From positions 1 through 34,171 of the forward strand of contig NZ_JAIEOF010000092.1 of the NCBI RefSeq assembly GCF_019750675.1: a DNA stretch of 34,171 nucleotides, in the 5' to 3' direction. Position numbers and translations under genes: made by a program. Under the pieces are notes generated by a model. It was not told where the DNA came from. It did not search any database and saw nothing but the letters and a program-made list of their open reading frames with translations. Source of the DNA: Methylobacterium sp. (lineage in GTDB: Bacteria > Pseudomonadota > Alphaproteobacteria > Rhizobiales > Beijerinckiaceae). Positions 13,688 to 23,324 of the stretch are shown piece after piece (position 1 is the stretch's first letter; each line of letters begins with the position of its first letter).

Positions 13688-13715
13688 CGCCCGGTTTCCC
13701 CCGCCCGGTTTCCCC
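13688..13715. repeat. Two tandem copies of a 14-base unit
   Basis: CGCCCGGTTTCCCC is repeated exactly at 13688-13701 and 13702-13715 in the gap between the divergent gloB and methyltransferase-like genes. It may be a duplicated regulatory site or simple slippage. Confidence 0.5.
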
Positions 13716-13825
13716 CGCTCCTTGGGCGGCCGGGGCCGATCCGGGCTTGTCGCGGGGGGCGGCGGCCCCCATTGATGCCCTGCACCCGTTTTTTCGCGCC
13801 GCGCCGGCCGCACGAAACCCGCCCC

Positions 13826-14560
13826 ATGCGCCTCGACGTCACTGACCTGCGCGCCTTCTACGCGAGCCCCCTCGGGGGCGTGACGCACCGCATCGTCGCG
13901 CGTGCGATCCACGGCTTCCTCGGCTCGGTCTCGGGCCTGCGCGTGCTGGGGCTCGGCTATGCCACGCCCTATCTCGGCCCCGTCCACGTCATCGCCGAGC
14001 GGACGCTGGCCTTCATGCCGGCAACCCAAGGGGTGGTGAACTGGCCCGGCAGCGGACGCTCCTGCTCGGCGCTGGCCGACCCCACCATGATGCCCCTGCC
14101 GGAGGCGGCGGTGGATCGGGTCATCCTCGTTCACGCGCTCGAATCCGTGGAGAGCCCGACCGAATTGCTGCAGGACGTCTGGCGGGTGCTGACCCCGGGC
14201 GGGCGCATGATCCTGGTGGTGCCGAACCGGCGCGGCGTCTGGGCCCGGCGCGACGCGACGCCCTTCGGGCACGGCCAGCCCTACAGCCGCTCGCAGCTCG
14301 CCCGGCTGATGCGCACCACCCAGTTCTCCCCCGAGGGCTGGGCCGAGACGCTCTACATGCCCCCGGTGGAGAACCGCCTGCTGCTGCGCACGGCGAGCGC
14401 CTGGGAGCGGATGGGCACCGGCCTGTCGATGCCCTTCGCCGGGCTGCACGTGGTGGATGCCACCAAGCAGCTCTACCGCCCGGTCGCCGTGCGCCGGGTG
14501 CGCCGAGCGACCCGCCTCGCCCCGGCCCGCGTGCTGGTGCCGGCCCCCTCCCCCGGCTGA
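13826..14560 (+). CDS. Class I SAM-dependent methyltransferase-like protein
   Basis: 244 residues resembling the UbiE/Methyltransf_11 group. Residues 38-46 (LRVLGLGYA) stand where the SAM-binding motif I is expected but lack the usual acidic-x-Gly-x-Gly pattern. Later segments fit the fold well: DRVILVHALESVESP (motif II/III region) and LTPGGRMILVVPNRRG (motif IV/V). The C-terminal 30 residues are basic. The degenerate motif I makes SAM binding less certain, although this form seems usual in the gene found opposite gloB in this class. The substrate is unknown. It is followed 4 bases later by the MarC-family gene, so the two are probably one transcript. Confidence 0.8.
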   Translation: MRLDVTDLRAFYASPLGGVTHRIVARAIHGFLGSVSGLRVLGLGYATPYLGPVHVIAERTLAFMPATQGVVNWPGSGRSCSALADPTMMPLPEAAVDRVILVHALESVESPTELLQDVWRVLTPGGRMILVVPNRRGVWARRDATPFGHGQPYSRSQLARLMRTTQFSPEGWAETLYMPPVENRLLLRTASAWERMGTGLSMPFAGLHVVDATKQLYRPVAVRRVRRATRLAPARVLVPAPSPG

Positions 14561-14564
14561 GCGC

Positions 14565-15254
14565 ATGCTGAACCTCTTCGCCCCCGAGGCGGCGCTCCAG
14601 AGCTTCGTGCTCGCCTTCTCGTCCCTGTTCTCCATCGTGAACCCGGTCGGCTCGTCCCTGATCTTCGCGCAGGTGGCGGCCGCCCACTCGCATGGCGAGC
14701 GCCTGGAACTCGCCCGGCGCATCGGCCTCTACGCCGCGCTGATCATGCTGGCCGCCCTGTGGGCGGGGGCGCCGATCCTCAACTTCTTCGGCGTCTCGCT
14801 CAGCGCCCTGCGCATCGCCGGCGGCCTCGTTGTGGCGGCCTCGGCCTGGACGCTGCTGACGGCCCCCGAGGCGCGCGAGGCCCGCAAGCAGGCGGAGGCG
14901 ACGCGCGAACCCGCCGGAAACCTGGCGGAGATCGCGTTCTTCCCCCTCACCCTGCCCTTCACCACCGGCCCCGGCACCATCGCGGTGGCCATCGCGCTCG
15001 GCTCCAACCGGCCGGCGCCCGGCCCCGAGCGGATCGGCTTCTACGTCGGCATGTCCCTGGCGGCCCTGGCCATCGCCGTGCTGGTGCGCTTCACCTACGG
15101 CTCGGCCGACCGGGTGGTGACCTGGATCGGCCCCGTCGGCGCGCGGGTGCTGGGGCGCCTCTTCGCCTTCCTGCTCCTCTGCGTCGGCACCCAGATCACC
15201 GTCAACGGCGTCACCGACGTGCTCGGTCCGCTGCTGGCGCAGGCGGGGCGCTGA
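14565..15254 (+). CDS. MarC-family integral membrane protein
   Basis: 229 residues with about six hydrophobic segments, in the layout of the MarC/UPF0056 family: an N-terminal helix with [17 protein letters not shown], a second at [15 protein letters not shown], then [15 protein letters not shown], the conserved [21 protein letters not shown], and two C-terminal helices. Family members were once linked to multiple antibiotic resistance, but a transport role is unproven. The ATG is 4 bases after the stop of the upstream gene. dapB follows after 65 bases. Confidence 0.92.
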   Translation: MLNLFAPEAALQSFVLAFSSLFSIVNPVGSSLIFAQVAAAHSHGERLELARRIGLYAALIMLAALWAGAPILNFFGVSLSALRIAGGLVVAASAWTLLTAPEAREARKQAEATREPAGNLAEIAFFPLTLPFTTGPGTIAVAIALGSNRPAPGPERIGFYVGMSLAALAIAVLVRFTYGSADRVVTWIGPVGARVLGRLFAFLLLCVGTQITVNGVTDVLGPLLAQAGR

Positions 15255-15319
15255 TCCTTGTCCCCCGGGCCCCGACGCTGTACCGCAGGCCCGATTGCGA
15301 CAGGAAGGCGAGGCCAAGC

Positions 15320-16117
15320 ATGCGGCTCGTGGTGGTCGGCGCCGACGGGCGCATGGGGCGGATGCTGATCCGCGCGGTGGCGGAGACCGAGGGCTGCACC
15401 CTGTCGGGCGCCATCGAGCGGGAGGGCTCCCCCGCCCTGGGTCAGGATGCCGGGACGCTGGCGGGCGTGGGCGCGCTCGGCGTGCCCGTCACGGACGATC
15501 CCCTGCCGGTCTTCGCGGCGGCGGAAGGGGTTCTCGACTTCACGGCGCCCGCCGCCACCACCTTCTTCGCCGAACTCGCCGCCCAGGCCCGGATCGTCCA
15601 CGTGGTCGGCACCACGGGGATGCAGGAGGCGGATCTCGCCAAGCTGAGCGCGGCCGCCCACCACGCCCGCATCGTGCGCTCGGGCAACATGTCGCTGGGC
15701 GTCAACCTCGTCGCGGGCCTCGTGCGGAAGATGGCGGCGGCCCTCGGCGAGGATTTCGACATCGAGATCGTCGAGATGCACCACCGCATGAAGGTGGACG
15801 CTCCCTCCGGCACCGCGCTGCTGCTGGGCGAGGCGGCGGCGGAGGGGCGCGGCGTGGCGCTCTCCGACACCCGCGTCTCGACGCGGGACGGCCATACGGG
15901 GGCCCGCCGGCCGGGCGACATCGGCTTCGCCACCCTGCGCGGCGGCACGGTGGTGGGCGACCACAGCGTGGTCTTCGCCGGACCGGGCGAGCGCATCACG
16001 GTGAGCCACCACGCCGAGGACCGGGCGATCTTCGCCCGCGGTGCCGTACGGGCCGCCCTCTGGGCCTTCGACAAGCCGCCTGGCCTCTACGGCATGGCCG
16101 ACGTGCTCGGGCTCTGA
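15320..16117 (+). CDS. dapB: 4-hydroxy-tetrahydrodipicolinate reductase
   Basis: The NAD(P)H-dependent second step of the diaminopimelate/lysine branch, supplying lysine and peptidoglycan. 265 residues. Seen: the nucleotide-binding GADGRMGRM (7-15), VVGTTG (95-100), the [10 protein letters not shown] loop (121-130) and the signature with catalytic His154/His155 and Lys158 ([15 protein letters not shown]). The start ATG has GAGG 6 bases upstream. It is followed by gpmA after 165 bases. Confidence 0.97.
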   Translation: MRLVVVGADGRMGRMLIRAVAETEGCTLSGAIEREGSPALGQDAGTLAGVGALGVPVTDDPLPVFAAAEGVLDFTAPAATTFFAELAAQARIVHVVGTTGMQEADLAKLSAAAHHARIVRSGNMSLGVNLVAGLVRKMAAALGEDFDIEIVEMHHRMKVDAPSGTALLLGEAAAEGRGVALSDTRVSTRDGHTGARRPGDIGFATLRGGTVVGDHSVVFAGPGERITVSHHAEDRAIFARGAVRAALWAFDKPPGLYGMADVLGL

Positions 16118-16282
16118 TACCAGCCCGGAACCGAGCGCCGATCCTGCGTCATCCCCCATTCAGATTCAGGCGCGCATGAGCGCGCGCGTCACGGTTTCGT
16201 TGCGCTGCAACATGTGGCAGATACCAGCCCCCACCCCGTCTCGCAGACCCAACCCGTCAGAGACCAAGAGGATCGTCCCCCG

Positions 16283-16921
16283 ATGGAGCGCCTTCTCGTC
16301 CTCGCTCGCCACGGCCAGAGCGACTGGAATCTCAAGAAGCTGTTCACGGGCTGGCGTGACCCTGAACTGACGGATCTGGGTGTCGAGGAAGCGCGCAACG
16401 CCGGGCGCTGGCTCAAGGAGCAGGGCTACGGCTTCGACGTGGCCTTCACCTCGAACCTCAAGCGGGCCCAGCGCACCTGCGCGCTGATCCTGGAGGAGAT
16501 GGACCTCACCGACGTCGAGACCATCCGCAACGAGGCCCTGAACGAGCGCGACTACGGCGATCTGTCCGGCCTCAACAAGGACGATGCCCGCGAGCGCTGG
16601 GGCGACGCCCAGGTCCACCAGTGGCGCCGCTCCTACGACGTGCCCCCGCCCGGCGGCGAGAGCCTCAAGGACACCGCCGCCCGCGTGCTGCCCTACTACA
16701 TCCAGTTCATCCTACCCCGCGTCATGGCGGGCGAGCGCGTGCTGGTGGCCGCGCACGGCAACTCGCTGCGCGCCCTCGTGATGGTGCTCGACGGCATGAC
16801 CACGAAGACCATCGCCAGCCTCGAGATCGCCACCGGCATCCCGCTCGTCTACCAGCTCAAGGCCGACACCACGGTGGAGAGCAAGACGGTGCTGGAGCAC
16901 GACATCGACCACAAGGTCTGA
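16283..16921 (+). CDS. gpmA: 2,3-bisphosphoglycerate-dependent phosphoglycerate mutase
   Basis: Interconverts 3- and 2-phosphoglycerate (glycolysis/gluconeogenesis, and the serine cycle in methylotrophs). It is a histidine-phosphatase fold of 212 residues, shorter than the 250-residue E. coli enzyme, as is common in alphaproteobacteria. Seen: [10 protein letters not shown] with phosphohistidine His10, [13 protein letters not shown] (21-33), the acid-base Glu88 in [14 protein letters not shown], and the second active-site His in [11 protein letters not shown]. The frame is open upstream to 16214, but [11 protein letters not shown] is the family start and AGAGGA precedes it. The alkB-like gene begins 11 bases after the stop. 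Confidence 0.96.
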   Translation: MERLLVLARHGQSDWNLKKLFTGWRDPELTDLGVEEARNAGRWLKEQGYGFDVAFTSNLKRAQRTCALILEEMDLTDVETIRNEALNERDYGDLSGLNKDDARERWGDAQVHQWRRSYDVPPPGGESLKDTAARVLPYYIQFILPRVMAGERVLVAAHGNSLRALVMVLDGMTTKTIASLEIATGIPLVYQLKADTTVESKTVLEHDIDHKV

Positions 16922-16932
16922 CGCCGGTCGCC

Positions 16933-17610
16933 GTGGCGTCCGATGGTCGAGCCGGGATCGTCCTCGTTCCCGGCCTGATCCACGTCCCCGGCTACCTCGA
17001 CGGGGCGGCGCAGGCGCGCCTCGCCGCCGCGCTGGACGCGGCGCTGGAGCGAGCGCCGGCCTACACGCCCTGCATGCCGGGCAACGGGCGTCCGTTCTCG
17101 GTGCGGATGTCGAATTGTGGCCCCCTCGGCTGGGTTTCCGACCGGGCGGGCTACCGCTACCAGCCCCACCATCCCGGGACGGGACGGCCCTGGCCGCCGA
17201 TCCCTAACGTGGCCCTGGCCGCCTGGGACGCGCTCTCGGGCTATCCGGCGCCTCCCGAGGCCTGCCTCGTCAATCTCTACGCCAGCGGCGCCCGCATGGG
17301 CCTGCACCAGGACCGGGACGAGGACGCTCTCGACGCGCCCGTGGTCTCGCTGTCGCTCGGGGCCACCGCCCTGTTCCGCTACGGCGGCCTCGCCCGCAAC
17401 GATCCAACCCGTTCGGTGCGCCTGCGCGCCGGTGACGCTCTCGTGATCGGCGGCCCCGCCCGCCTGATCCACCACGGGGTGGACCGGCTGATCCCGGAGG
17501 CGCCCGACCTGCTGCACGGGGGCGCCGGCCCGGCGCCGATGCGCGCCCTGCCGCCGGGCGGCCGCTGCAACCTGACCCTGCGACGCGTGACGCGGCCCTC
17601 GGGCGCTTGA
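16933..17610 (+). CDS. alkB: AlkB-like Fe(II)/2-oxoglutarate-dependent dioxygenase
   Basis: Predicted to repair N-alkylated bases (1-methyladenine, 3-methylcytosine) by oxidative demethylation. 225 residues. Seen: the iron ligands H125-x-D127 in MGLHQDRDED and a His at about 180-181 (LIHHGVDR), then the 2-oxoglutarate-binding RCNLTLR (211-217, the R-x-N-x-T-x-R signature). NCGPLGWVSDRAGYRY matches the nucleotide-recognition lid of bacterial AlkB. No in-frame ATG fits, and GTG (16933) is the only plausible start. It is likely co-transcribed with gpmA. A TTGACA hexamer at 17607-17612 overlaps its 3' end and could be a -35 for the next gene, but no good -10 follows. Confidence 0.94.
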   Translation: MASDGRAGIVLVPGLIHVPGYLDGAAQARLAAALDAALERAPAYTPCMPGNGRPFSVRMSNCGPLGWVSDRAGYRYQPHHPGTGRPWPPIPNVALAAWDALSGYPAPPEACLVNLYASGARMGLHQDRDEDALDAPVVSLSLGATALFRYGGLARNDPTRSVRLRAGDALVIGGPARLIHHGVDRLIPEAPDLLHGGAGPAPMRALPPGGRCNLTLRRVTRPSGA

Positions 17611-17730
17611 CAGCGGCGGGGTTGTGGGCCGACCCATCGCGTCAGTTTCACGGCGGCGCGCCCTCTCCGGTGGACGCGCCGGCCGACCTGCCCGGCGCGA
17701 GAGACCGGGGCCTTGCGGAGAATCGATGCG

Positions 17731-18705
17731 ATGCGTCTGCGTAACCTCGTCCGTCCCGTCTCGATCCTGCCCGTCTCGCTCCTGGCCCTCGTCCTGGGCC
17801 TGACGGGTCCCGCCCCGGCGGCCGACCCGGTGTTCCCGCCGAGTTCGCGCTTCGGATTCGATCCGCCCTCCGACATGGTCTCCTCGAAGCGCTTTTCCGG
17901 GCTGGAGCGGCTAGAGGGCGGGGCGACGGTCTCGGTGGTGGAACTGCCGGCCAACGCGTTCGCCGACCTCGAGACCAACTTCACCGACGAGAACCTGAAG
18001 GCGCAGGGCTTCGTCGTCTCGAGCCGGCAGGCCATCAAGGTCGCGGGCGACGTCGACGCGGTGCTGTTCACCGGCGAGCAGCCGGCCCTGGAATCCGCCG
18101 GCACGCCCACGATCAAGAAATGGATGCTGCTGGTCGGCGATCCGACCGTCACCGGCATCATCATCGCGCAGGCGACGCCCGATGCCGCGACCGAGGAGAC
18201 CATGAAGCGGCTCCTCACCGGCATCCACATCCGCCCGGCGCTCAGCCTGGAGCAGCAGGTCGCCGCCCTGCCCTTCCGCATCGGCAACGAGGCCGGCTTC
18301 CGGCCCGTGCGGGTGCTGGCCGGCAACTCGGTGCTGCTGACGCAGGGGACGAAGGACGAGATGCTCGGCCTGGAGCAGCCGATCCTAGTGCTGGCGCAGG
18401 CCGTGCAGCCGCCGCCGGCCACGGAGCAGCGCGACGCCTTCGCGCGCGCCGCCCTCTACTCCAACCAGACGATGAAGGACTTCGTGATCGAGCGGGCCCA
18501 GAGCTACCGCCAGAACGGCGTCGACTGGCACGAGATCGTGGCGCGCGCCGTGGACACGGCTTCGAGCACGCCGGTGGTCATCTCGCAGACGATCCGCTTC
18601 GCGCCGGACGGCTACCTGCGGGCGGTCGGCGTGGTCAAGGCCGAGAACCGCGAGGGCGTGCTGGCGAAGTTCCGCGAGGTCGTGGACAGCGTGCAGCTGC
18701 GCTAG
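17731..18705 (+). CDS. Exported protein of unknown function
   Basis: 324 residues. A Sec signal peptide (basic MRLRNLVR, hydrophobic ILPVSLLALVLGL, cleavage near PAPAA at 30-31) predicts a periplasmic or secreted protein. The mature part has alternating strands and helices with no motif I recognise and, unusually, no cysteines. Regions such as FGFDPPSDMVSSKRFSGLE (about 46-64), TIKKWMLLVGDPTVTGIIIAQ and the C-terminal AKFREVVDSVQLR suggest a compact two-domain fold related to proteins that describe protein-surface stress or quality measures, but this is not established. GGAG precedes ATG 17731 by 10 bases; a TTG at 17713 is the alternative start. Confidence 0.8.
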   Translation: MRLRNLVRPVSILPVSLLALVLGLTGPAPAADPVFPPSSRFGFDPPSDMVSSKRFSGLERLEGGATVSVVELPANAFADLETNFTDENLKAQGFVVSSRQAIKVAGDVDAVLFTGEQPALESAGTPTIKKWMLLVGDPTVTGIIIAQATPDAATEETMKRLLTGIHIRPALSLEQQVAALPFRIGNEAGFRPVRVLAGNSVLLTQGTKDEMLGLEQPILVLAQAVQPPPATEQRDAFARAALYSNQTMKDFVIERAQSYRQNGVDWHEIVARAVDTASSTPVVISQTIRFAPDGYLRAVGVVKAENREGVLAKFREVVDSVQLR

Positions 18706-18720
18706 GGGCCGGAACACGCG

Positions 18721-18850
18721 CTCCCCTCCCCCCTTGTGGGTAGGAGGGGTCAGGGGTGGGGGTGGGGGTGGTTAGGCGACCCTCACGCTGCGGAGGCCAG
18801 CGGAGCCACCCCCACCCTCAGTCCCTCCCCACAAGGGGGAGGGAGGAGGT
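18721..18850. repeat. Imperfect inverted-repeat (REP-like) element
   Basis: A C-rich/G-rich arm (about 18721-18771, with CTTGTGGG and TGGGGGTGG) is mirrored by about 18806-18850 (CCACCCCCACC and CCCCACAAGGGGG), with a 35-base centre. It lies between convergent genes. Many GC-rich alphaproteobacteria carry such intergenic elements. It probably folds in RNA and may act as a bidirectional terminator, though no T-tract is present. Confidence 0.7.
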
Positions 18851-18887
18851 CCAGGGAAGGTGCCTTCGGGGTGGGCTAAACGCCCGC

Positions 18888-19529
18888 TCAGGCCGCGTCG
18901 GCCGGAGCCGCGCTCGGCTTCGGACCGCCCTTGGCCACGCCGACCAGGGCGGGGCGCAGGACGCGGTCGCCGATGACGTAGCCGGCCTGCATGACCTGGA
19001 CGACGGTGCCGGTGGGAACCTCGGGGTCGGGCACCTCGAACATAGCCTGGTGGCGGTTCGGGTCGAAGCGCTGGCCCTTCGGTTCGATCAGCTTGACGCC
19101 GTGGCGCTCCAGGGTCTTGGCGAGGTCGCGCTCGGTGAGCTCGATGCCGTCGATCAGCGCCTTGAAGGCGCCGTCCGCGCTCGCCCGGTCCGCTTCGGGA
19201 ATGCTCTCCAGGGCGCGCCGGATGTTGTCGGCGGAGTTCAGGAGGTCGCGGGCGAAGTTCGTCACCGCGTAGGCGCGCGCGTCGGCGACCTCGCGCTCGG
19301 TGCGCCGGCGCAGGTTCTCCATCTCGGCCAAGGTGCGCAGGACCCGGTCCTTCAGTTCGTCGCGCTCGGAAAGCAGGGGCGCCAGGGCGTCGGCCTGGGG
19401 CGCCGCCTCGGCGGCGGGGGTCTCCGGAGCCTGCGGGGCGCCTGAGGTCTCGCCCGGGATCTCGCCCGGGGTCTCATGGACCGCCTGGGTCGGGTCGCGC
19501 CGCTCGTCGTGCATGTCGTTCGCCATCAT
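18888..19529 (-). CDS. grpE: Nucleotide exchange factor GrpE
   Basis: The co-chaperone that releases ADP from DnaK. 213 residues: a disordered acidic/Pro-rich N-terminus (1-50), a long coiled-coil helix (about 52-110, including [20 protein letters not shown], the hallmark), and the C-terminal beta domain with [40 protein letters not shown]. Two adjacent ATGs (19529, 19526) are possible starts. No dnaK/dnaJ or hrcA is in view, and in this class grpE is often next to hrcA instead. The glnD gene lies 82 bases upstream on the same strand. Confidence 0.96.
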   Translation of the reverse strand: MMANDMHDERRDPTQAVHETPGEIPGETSGAPQAPETPAAEAAPQADALAPLLSERDELKDRVLRTLAEMENLRRRTEREVADARAYAVTNFARDLLNSADNIRRALESIPEADRASADGAFKALIDGIELTERDLAKTLERHGVKLIEPKGQRFDPNRHQAMFEVPDPEVPTGTVVQVMQAGYVIGDRVLRPALVGVAKGGPKPSAAPADAA

Positions 19530-19611
19530 GGAATATCGTCGGGGACGGGTGTCGGGGTTGGCGCTGATATCAGGCGACGTCGCCGTGAAATCAAGCGCGC
19601 CCGGCCCGGGG

Positions 19612-22419
19612 TCACGCCTCCCGGGGGGGCGGCGAGTCGATCAGCGCGTCGAGCCCCTCGGCCCGCAGGGCCGCGACGTCACTGGCGAAGACCTCCATCA
19701 CGGCCGAGCGGATCGCCACCTGGCGGTCGGGCTGCGTCACCCGGGTGCCGGTGAGGTCGGTCACGTAGAACACGTCCACCGCCCGCTCGCCGAAGGTCGC
19801 CACATGGGCCGAGGTGATGTTGAGGCTGAGCCGGCTCAGCGCCGTGGTCAGCTCGTAGAGCAGGCCCGGCCGGTCGAGACCGGTGATCTCGATCACGGTC
19901 TCGCGGCTCGACAGGGCGTTGTCGATCGCCATGTCGGGCGGCACCAGAAAGGTTCGCGCCCGCTCGCTCGGAGGGTGCTTGTCGGCCACGAGATCGGCGA
20001 TGCGGATCTCGCCGCGCAGGGCCTTGGCGATGGCGGTAGTGATGCGGCCGGCCCGGCGCAGCTCGTCCTCGTCCCGCTCGAAGGCGCGCGAGATGAAGAT
20101 CGAGTCGAGGGCGAAGCCGTCCGTGGTGGTGAAGATCTGCGCGTCGACGATGTTGCCGCCCGACGCGGCGCAGGCGCCCGTCACGATCGCCAGTAGGCGC
20201 GGATGATCGGGCGAGTAGATCGTCAGCTCGGTGACGCCGCGGACCGGGTCCGTCTCGGCGGCGGTCGCCACCGTGCGCCCTTCGGCCGTCAGCCCCTTGA
20301 TGAAGCCCGCGTGCTTGAACTGGCGCGTGGTGTCGACCTTCAGCCAGTAGGCCTGGTTGTGGCGCGCCGCGTAGGCGTCGAAGGTCTCCGATTCCCAATC
20401 GCTGAGCTGTTCGCGCAGGGCCATCTGGATCAGGCGCACCCGGTCGGTGCGGGCGATCTCGGAATGGCCGCCGGAGAGCACCACCTCGGTCTCGTCGTAG
20501 AGGGTGCGGATCAGGGTGCCCTTCCAGGCGGTCCAGACGCCGGGGCCGACGGCCTTGATGTCGGCCACCGTCAGGATGGTGAGGAGCTTCAGGCGCTCCA
20601 GGGTCTGCACCACCCCGGCGAACTTCTCGATGGTCTTGGGGTCCGAGAGGTCGCGGCTCTGGGCGGTCATCGACATCAGCAGGTGGTGCTCCACCAGCCA
20701 GGCCACCATCTCGGTCTCGGCCGCGGTGAGGCCGAAGCGCGGCCCGAGCTTCTCGGCGATCGCCGCACCCGCGATGGAATGGTCCTCCGGGCGGCCCTTG
20801 GCGATGTCGTGCAGGAGCACCGTGACGTAGAGCGCGCGCCGGTGGCTGATCGTGTCGATGAGCCGGGTGGCCAGCGGATGCTCCTCCTCGGTGCGCCCCG
20901 ATTCGATCGCCGAGAGCACGCCGATGGCGCGCAGCAGGTGCTCGTCCACCGTGAAGTGGTGGTACATGTTGAACTGCATCATCGCGACGATGCGGCCGAA
21001 ATCCGGGATGAAGCGGCCGAGCACGCCGGCCTCGTTCATCAGCCGCAGGATGGTCTCGGGCGAGTTCTTCGAGGTCAGGATGTCGAGGAAGAGCCGGTTG
21101 GCCTCCTCGTCGGCCCGCAGGGAGTGGCCGATGAGGCGCAAGGAGCGGTTGGCCGCGCGCGTCGCGTCGGGGTGGATCGGCAGGTTGTGCCGGTCGGCGA
21201 GCCAGAACAGCCGGATCAGGTTCACGGGATCGCGGCTGAAGGCGTCGGTGTCGCGCAGGTTGATGCGGCCGTGGTCGTCGACGAAGTCCTCCGCCTCGAT
21301 GGCGGTGGCCCGGAAGCGGTCCCGGAACCGGCCGATCCAGCGGTCGAGCACCGGCGTGCGCTTGGCGTGGCGGGCCTCCAGCGCCGCGCACACGATGGCG
21401 GTGAGGTCGCCGACCTCCTTGGCGATGAGGAAATACGCCTTCATGAAGCGCTCGACGCCCGAGAGGCCGCCGCGCGGCTCGTAGCCGAAGCGCTCGGCGA
21501 TCCTGGGCTGCAACCCGAAGGACAGGCGCTCCTCGGCCCGGCCGGTGACGAAGTGCATGTGGCAGCGCACCCGCCACAGGAGCTCGTCGCAGCGCTCGAA
21601 CACCCGGTACTCCTCCGGGGTGAACAGGCCGGCGGCCACGAGTTCGCTCTGGTCCCGGACCCGGTAGGTGTACTTGGCGATCCAGAACAGGGTGTTGAGG
21701 TCGCGCAGGCCTCCCTTGCCGTCCTTCACGTTGGGCTCGACGAGGTAGCGCGAGGCGCCCGCCTTCGAGACCCGGGCGTCGCGCTCGCGCAGCTTGGCCT
21801 CGACGAATTCGGGCGCGGTCCACATCACCAGCTCGGTGTCGAAGCGGGTGACGAGTTCCTCGAACAGGGCGCGGGTGCCGAACAGGTAGCGTGCCTCGAG
21901 GAGCGAGGTCCGGATCGTCATGTCGGCCCGGCCCTCGCGCAGGCACTCCTCCACCGAGCGGGTGGCGTGGCCGACCTTCAGCTTGAGGTCCCAGAGCACG
22001 TAGAGCATCGCCTCGACGACGCTCTCGGACCAGGCGGTCTGCTTGTAGGGCAGCAGGAACAGGAGATCGATGTCCGAGCCCGGCGCCATCGTGCCCCGCC
22101 CGTAGCCGCCGGTGGCCACCACGGCGAGCTGCTCGCCCGTGGAGGGGTTGTCGTTCGGGTAGAGCCGCCAGACCACGGCGTCGTGGATGGTCCGGATCAC
22201 CGCGTCGGTGAGCCGGCTCAGGCGCTGGGCGCAGGCGATGCCGTCGCGCTCCTCCAGGAGGCGCGCCTCGGCATCGGCCCGCCCCAGCTCGATCACCCGT
22301 CGCAGTTCCGGCACCAGCACCGCCCGCAGGCGCGTCGCCTCGCGGGCGTCGCGGTCCAGATTCTGGAGAATGTCGTTCAGGGCGGCGACGGCGTCGAACA
22401 TGGCCAACCCCGTTAGCAT
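19612..22419 (-). CDS. glnD: [Protein-PII] uridylyltransferase/uridylyl-removing enzyme
   Basis: The nitrogen sensor that uridylylates PII proteins at low glutamine and removes UMP at high glutamine. 935 residues, the family's usual length. Domains in order: a nucleotidyltransferase domain with [18 protein letters not shown] (about 104-121, metal-binding Asp116/Asp118); a PII-UTase linker region; an HD hydrolase domain with [18 protein letters not shown] and [10 protein letters not shown]; and two C-terminal ACT domains (about 715-795 and 825-910, starting [15 protein letters not shown] and [16 protein letters not shown]) that bind glutamine. ATG 22419 or ATG 22401 (MFDAVAAL) could be the start. 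Codon use is normal for the region. Confidence 0.97.
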   Translation of the reverse strand: MLTGLAMFDAVAALNDILQNLDRDAREATRLRAVLVPELRRVIELGRADAEARLLEERDGIACAQRLSRLTDAVIRTIHDAVVWRLYPNDNPSTGEQLAVVATGGYGRGTMAPGSDIDLLFLLPYKQTAWSESVVEAMLYVLWDLKLKVGHATRSVEECLREGRADMTIRTSLLEARYLFGTRALFEELVTRFDTELVMWTAPEFVEAKLRERDARVSKAGASRYLVEPNVKDGKGGLRDLNTLFWIAKYTYRVRDQSELVAAGLFTPEEYRVFERCDELLWRVRCHMHFVTGRAEERLSFGLQPRIAERFGYEPRGGLSGVERFMKAYFLIAKEVGDLTAIVCAALEARHAKRTPVLDRWIGRFRDRFRATAIEAEDFVDDHGRINLRDTDAFSRDPVNLIRLFWLADRHNLPIHPDATRAANRSLRLIGHSLRADEEANRLFLDILTSKNSPETILRLMNEAGVLGRFIPDFGRIVAMMQFNMYHHFTVDEHLLRAIGVLSAIESGRTEEEHPLATRLIDTISHRRALYVTVLLHDIAKGRPEDHSIAGAAIAEKLGPRFGLTAAETEMVAWLVEHHLLMSMTAQSRDLSDPKTIEKFAGVVQTLERLKLLTILTVADIKAVGPGVWTAWKGTLIRTLYDETEVVLSGGHSEIARTDRVRLIQMALREQLSDWESETFDAYAARHNQAYWLKVDTTRQFKHAGFIKGLTAEGRTVATAAETDPVRGVTELTIYSPDHPRLLAIVTGACAASGGNIVDAQIFTTTDGFALDSIFISRAFERDEDELRRAGRITTAIAKALRGEIRIADLVADKHPPSERARTFLVPPDMAIDNALSSRETVIEITGLDRPGLLYELTTALSRLSLNITSAHVATFGERAVDVFYVTDLTGTRVTQPDRQVAIRSAVMEVFASDVAALRAEGLDALIDSPPPREA

Positions 22420-22638
22420 GTTGGCGGAACGACGCCAGCCGGTTCACCGCGCCGGCGGAGGACCGATGCGGGATCGCACGGAATTTCCCCCCTGCGAGGC
22501 GCCCCCGGCGCCGCGCCCGCGCCGAAGAGCCACGGTTGCGCCGCAAGGCCGCCGTAACGGTTTTGGCCGATCTCCCGACGCTTTCCCGTCGCCACGACGG
22601 GCCCGGCCCCGACCGGCCGGCACTCACGAAGGCCCACG

Positions 22639-23172
22639 ATGCGCTCGATCTTTCGTTCGTCCCTGCGTGCCACCCAGCGAGCGGCGCGCCCCTGCGCGCT
22701 TCCCCCACGCCCGGCCGCGGCGGCCCTGGCGGCCGCCGGCCTCCTGGCGGCCCTCGGCGCGCCGGCCCGGGCGGCCTCCTTCGAGTTCGTGCCGGCGCCG
22801 CAGATCGACCTCAACCGGGTCTACCGGGTCGACACGGTGACGGGCGAGGTCACCTCCTGCCAGTACGGCCTGCGCGAGGGCGCCGTGGGCAGCGTCGGCC
22901 TCACCGTCTGCTACGGCGCGGGCGAGGGCGCGAGTGCGCAGGCCCCCTCGCAATACGGCCTCGTCGCCTCGCGCCACACCCGCGAGGCGGGCGTGTTCCG
23001 GGTCAATTACCGCACCGGCGAGATGAGCATCTGCTACGTCCAGCTTCAGAAAGAGGCGGTGGTGTGCACCGCGCAGGCCAATCCGGCGAGCCCGGGTGCC
23101 GACGAGCCCGCCAGCGGCCCCGCCCCGGGCCGCGCCGTTCCCAGCGCGACGCCGCCCCAGGGCGGGCGGTGA
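22639..23172 (+). CDS. Small secreted protein with duplicated Cys motif
   Basis: 177 residues: a long basic N-terminus, hydrophobic AAAALAAAGLLAALG and a probable cleavage after APARA (45), so it is probably exported. The mature part holds two related units: VYRVDTVTGEVTSC (61-74) followed by Cys91, and VFRVNYRTGEMSIC (119-132) followed by Cys143. Each pairs an R-V-x4-TGE-x3-C strand with a downstream Cys, suggesting two small disulfide-closed beta units. A Pro/Ala/Ser-rich tail follows. I recognise no named family. It diverges from glnD, with 219 bases between the two starts. Confidence 0.75.
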   Translation: MRSIFRSSLRATQRAARPCALPPRPAAAALAAAGLLAALGAPARAASFEFVPAPQIDLNRVYRVDTVTGEVTSCQYGLREGAVGSVGLTVCYGAGEGASAQAPSQYGLVASRHTREAGVFRVNYRTGEMSICYVQLQKEAVVCTAQANPASPGADEPASGPAPGRAVPSATPPQGGR

Positions 23173-23324
23173 GGTCGCCGCGCGCGCGTCCGTTCCGCCG
23201 TCCGTGACCAGACGTTGACCGGACCGCTTTGAGGCGGGCGGCGGGCCTCGTCCGCCTCGACGGCGTCGCGGCTGTATGCACCCTTCATTGAGCTCGCGGC
23301 CCTGGCGGTCTATGCACGGCCCCC

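Noticed and set aside
16163-16194. GCGCGC-ATGA-GCGCGC repeat upstream of gpmA
   Set aside because: Runs of GC alternation are frequent in this genome; no longer stem or following T-tract supports a terminator or regulatory element.
17607-17635. TTGACA followed 17 bases later by CGACCC as a promoter for the 17731 gene
   Set aside because: The -35 hexamer is perfect but the -10 region does not resemble TATAAT, and TTGACA occurs by chance at this frequency. It is mentioned only in the alkB entry.
20203-22416. A 737-codon + strand frame opposite glnD
   Set aside because: It is the antisense shadow of glnD, with biased composition and no start site signals.
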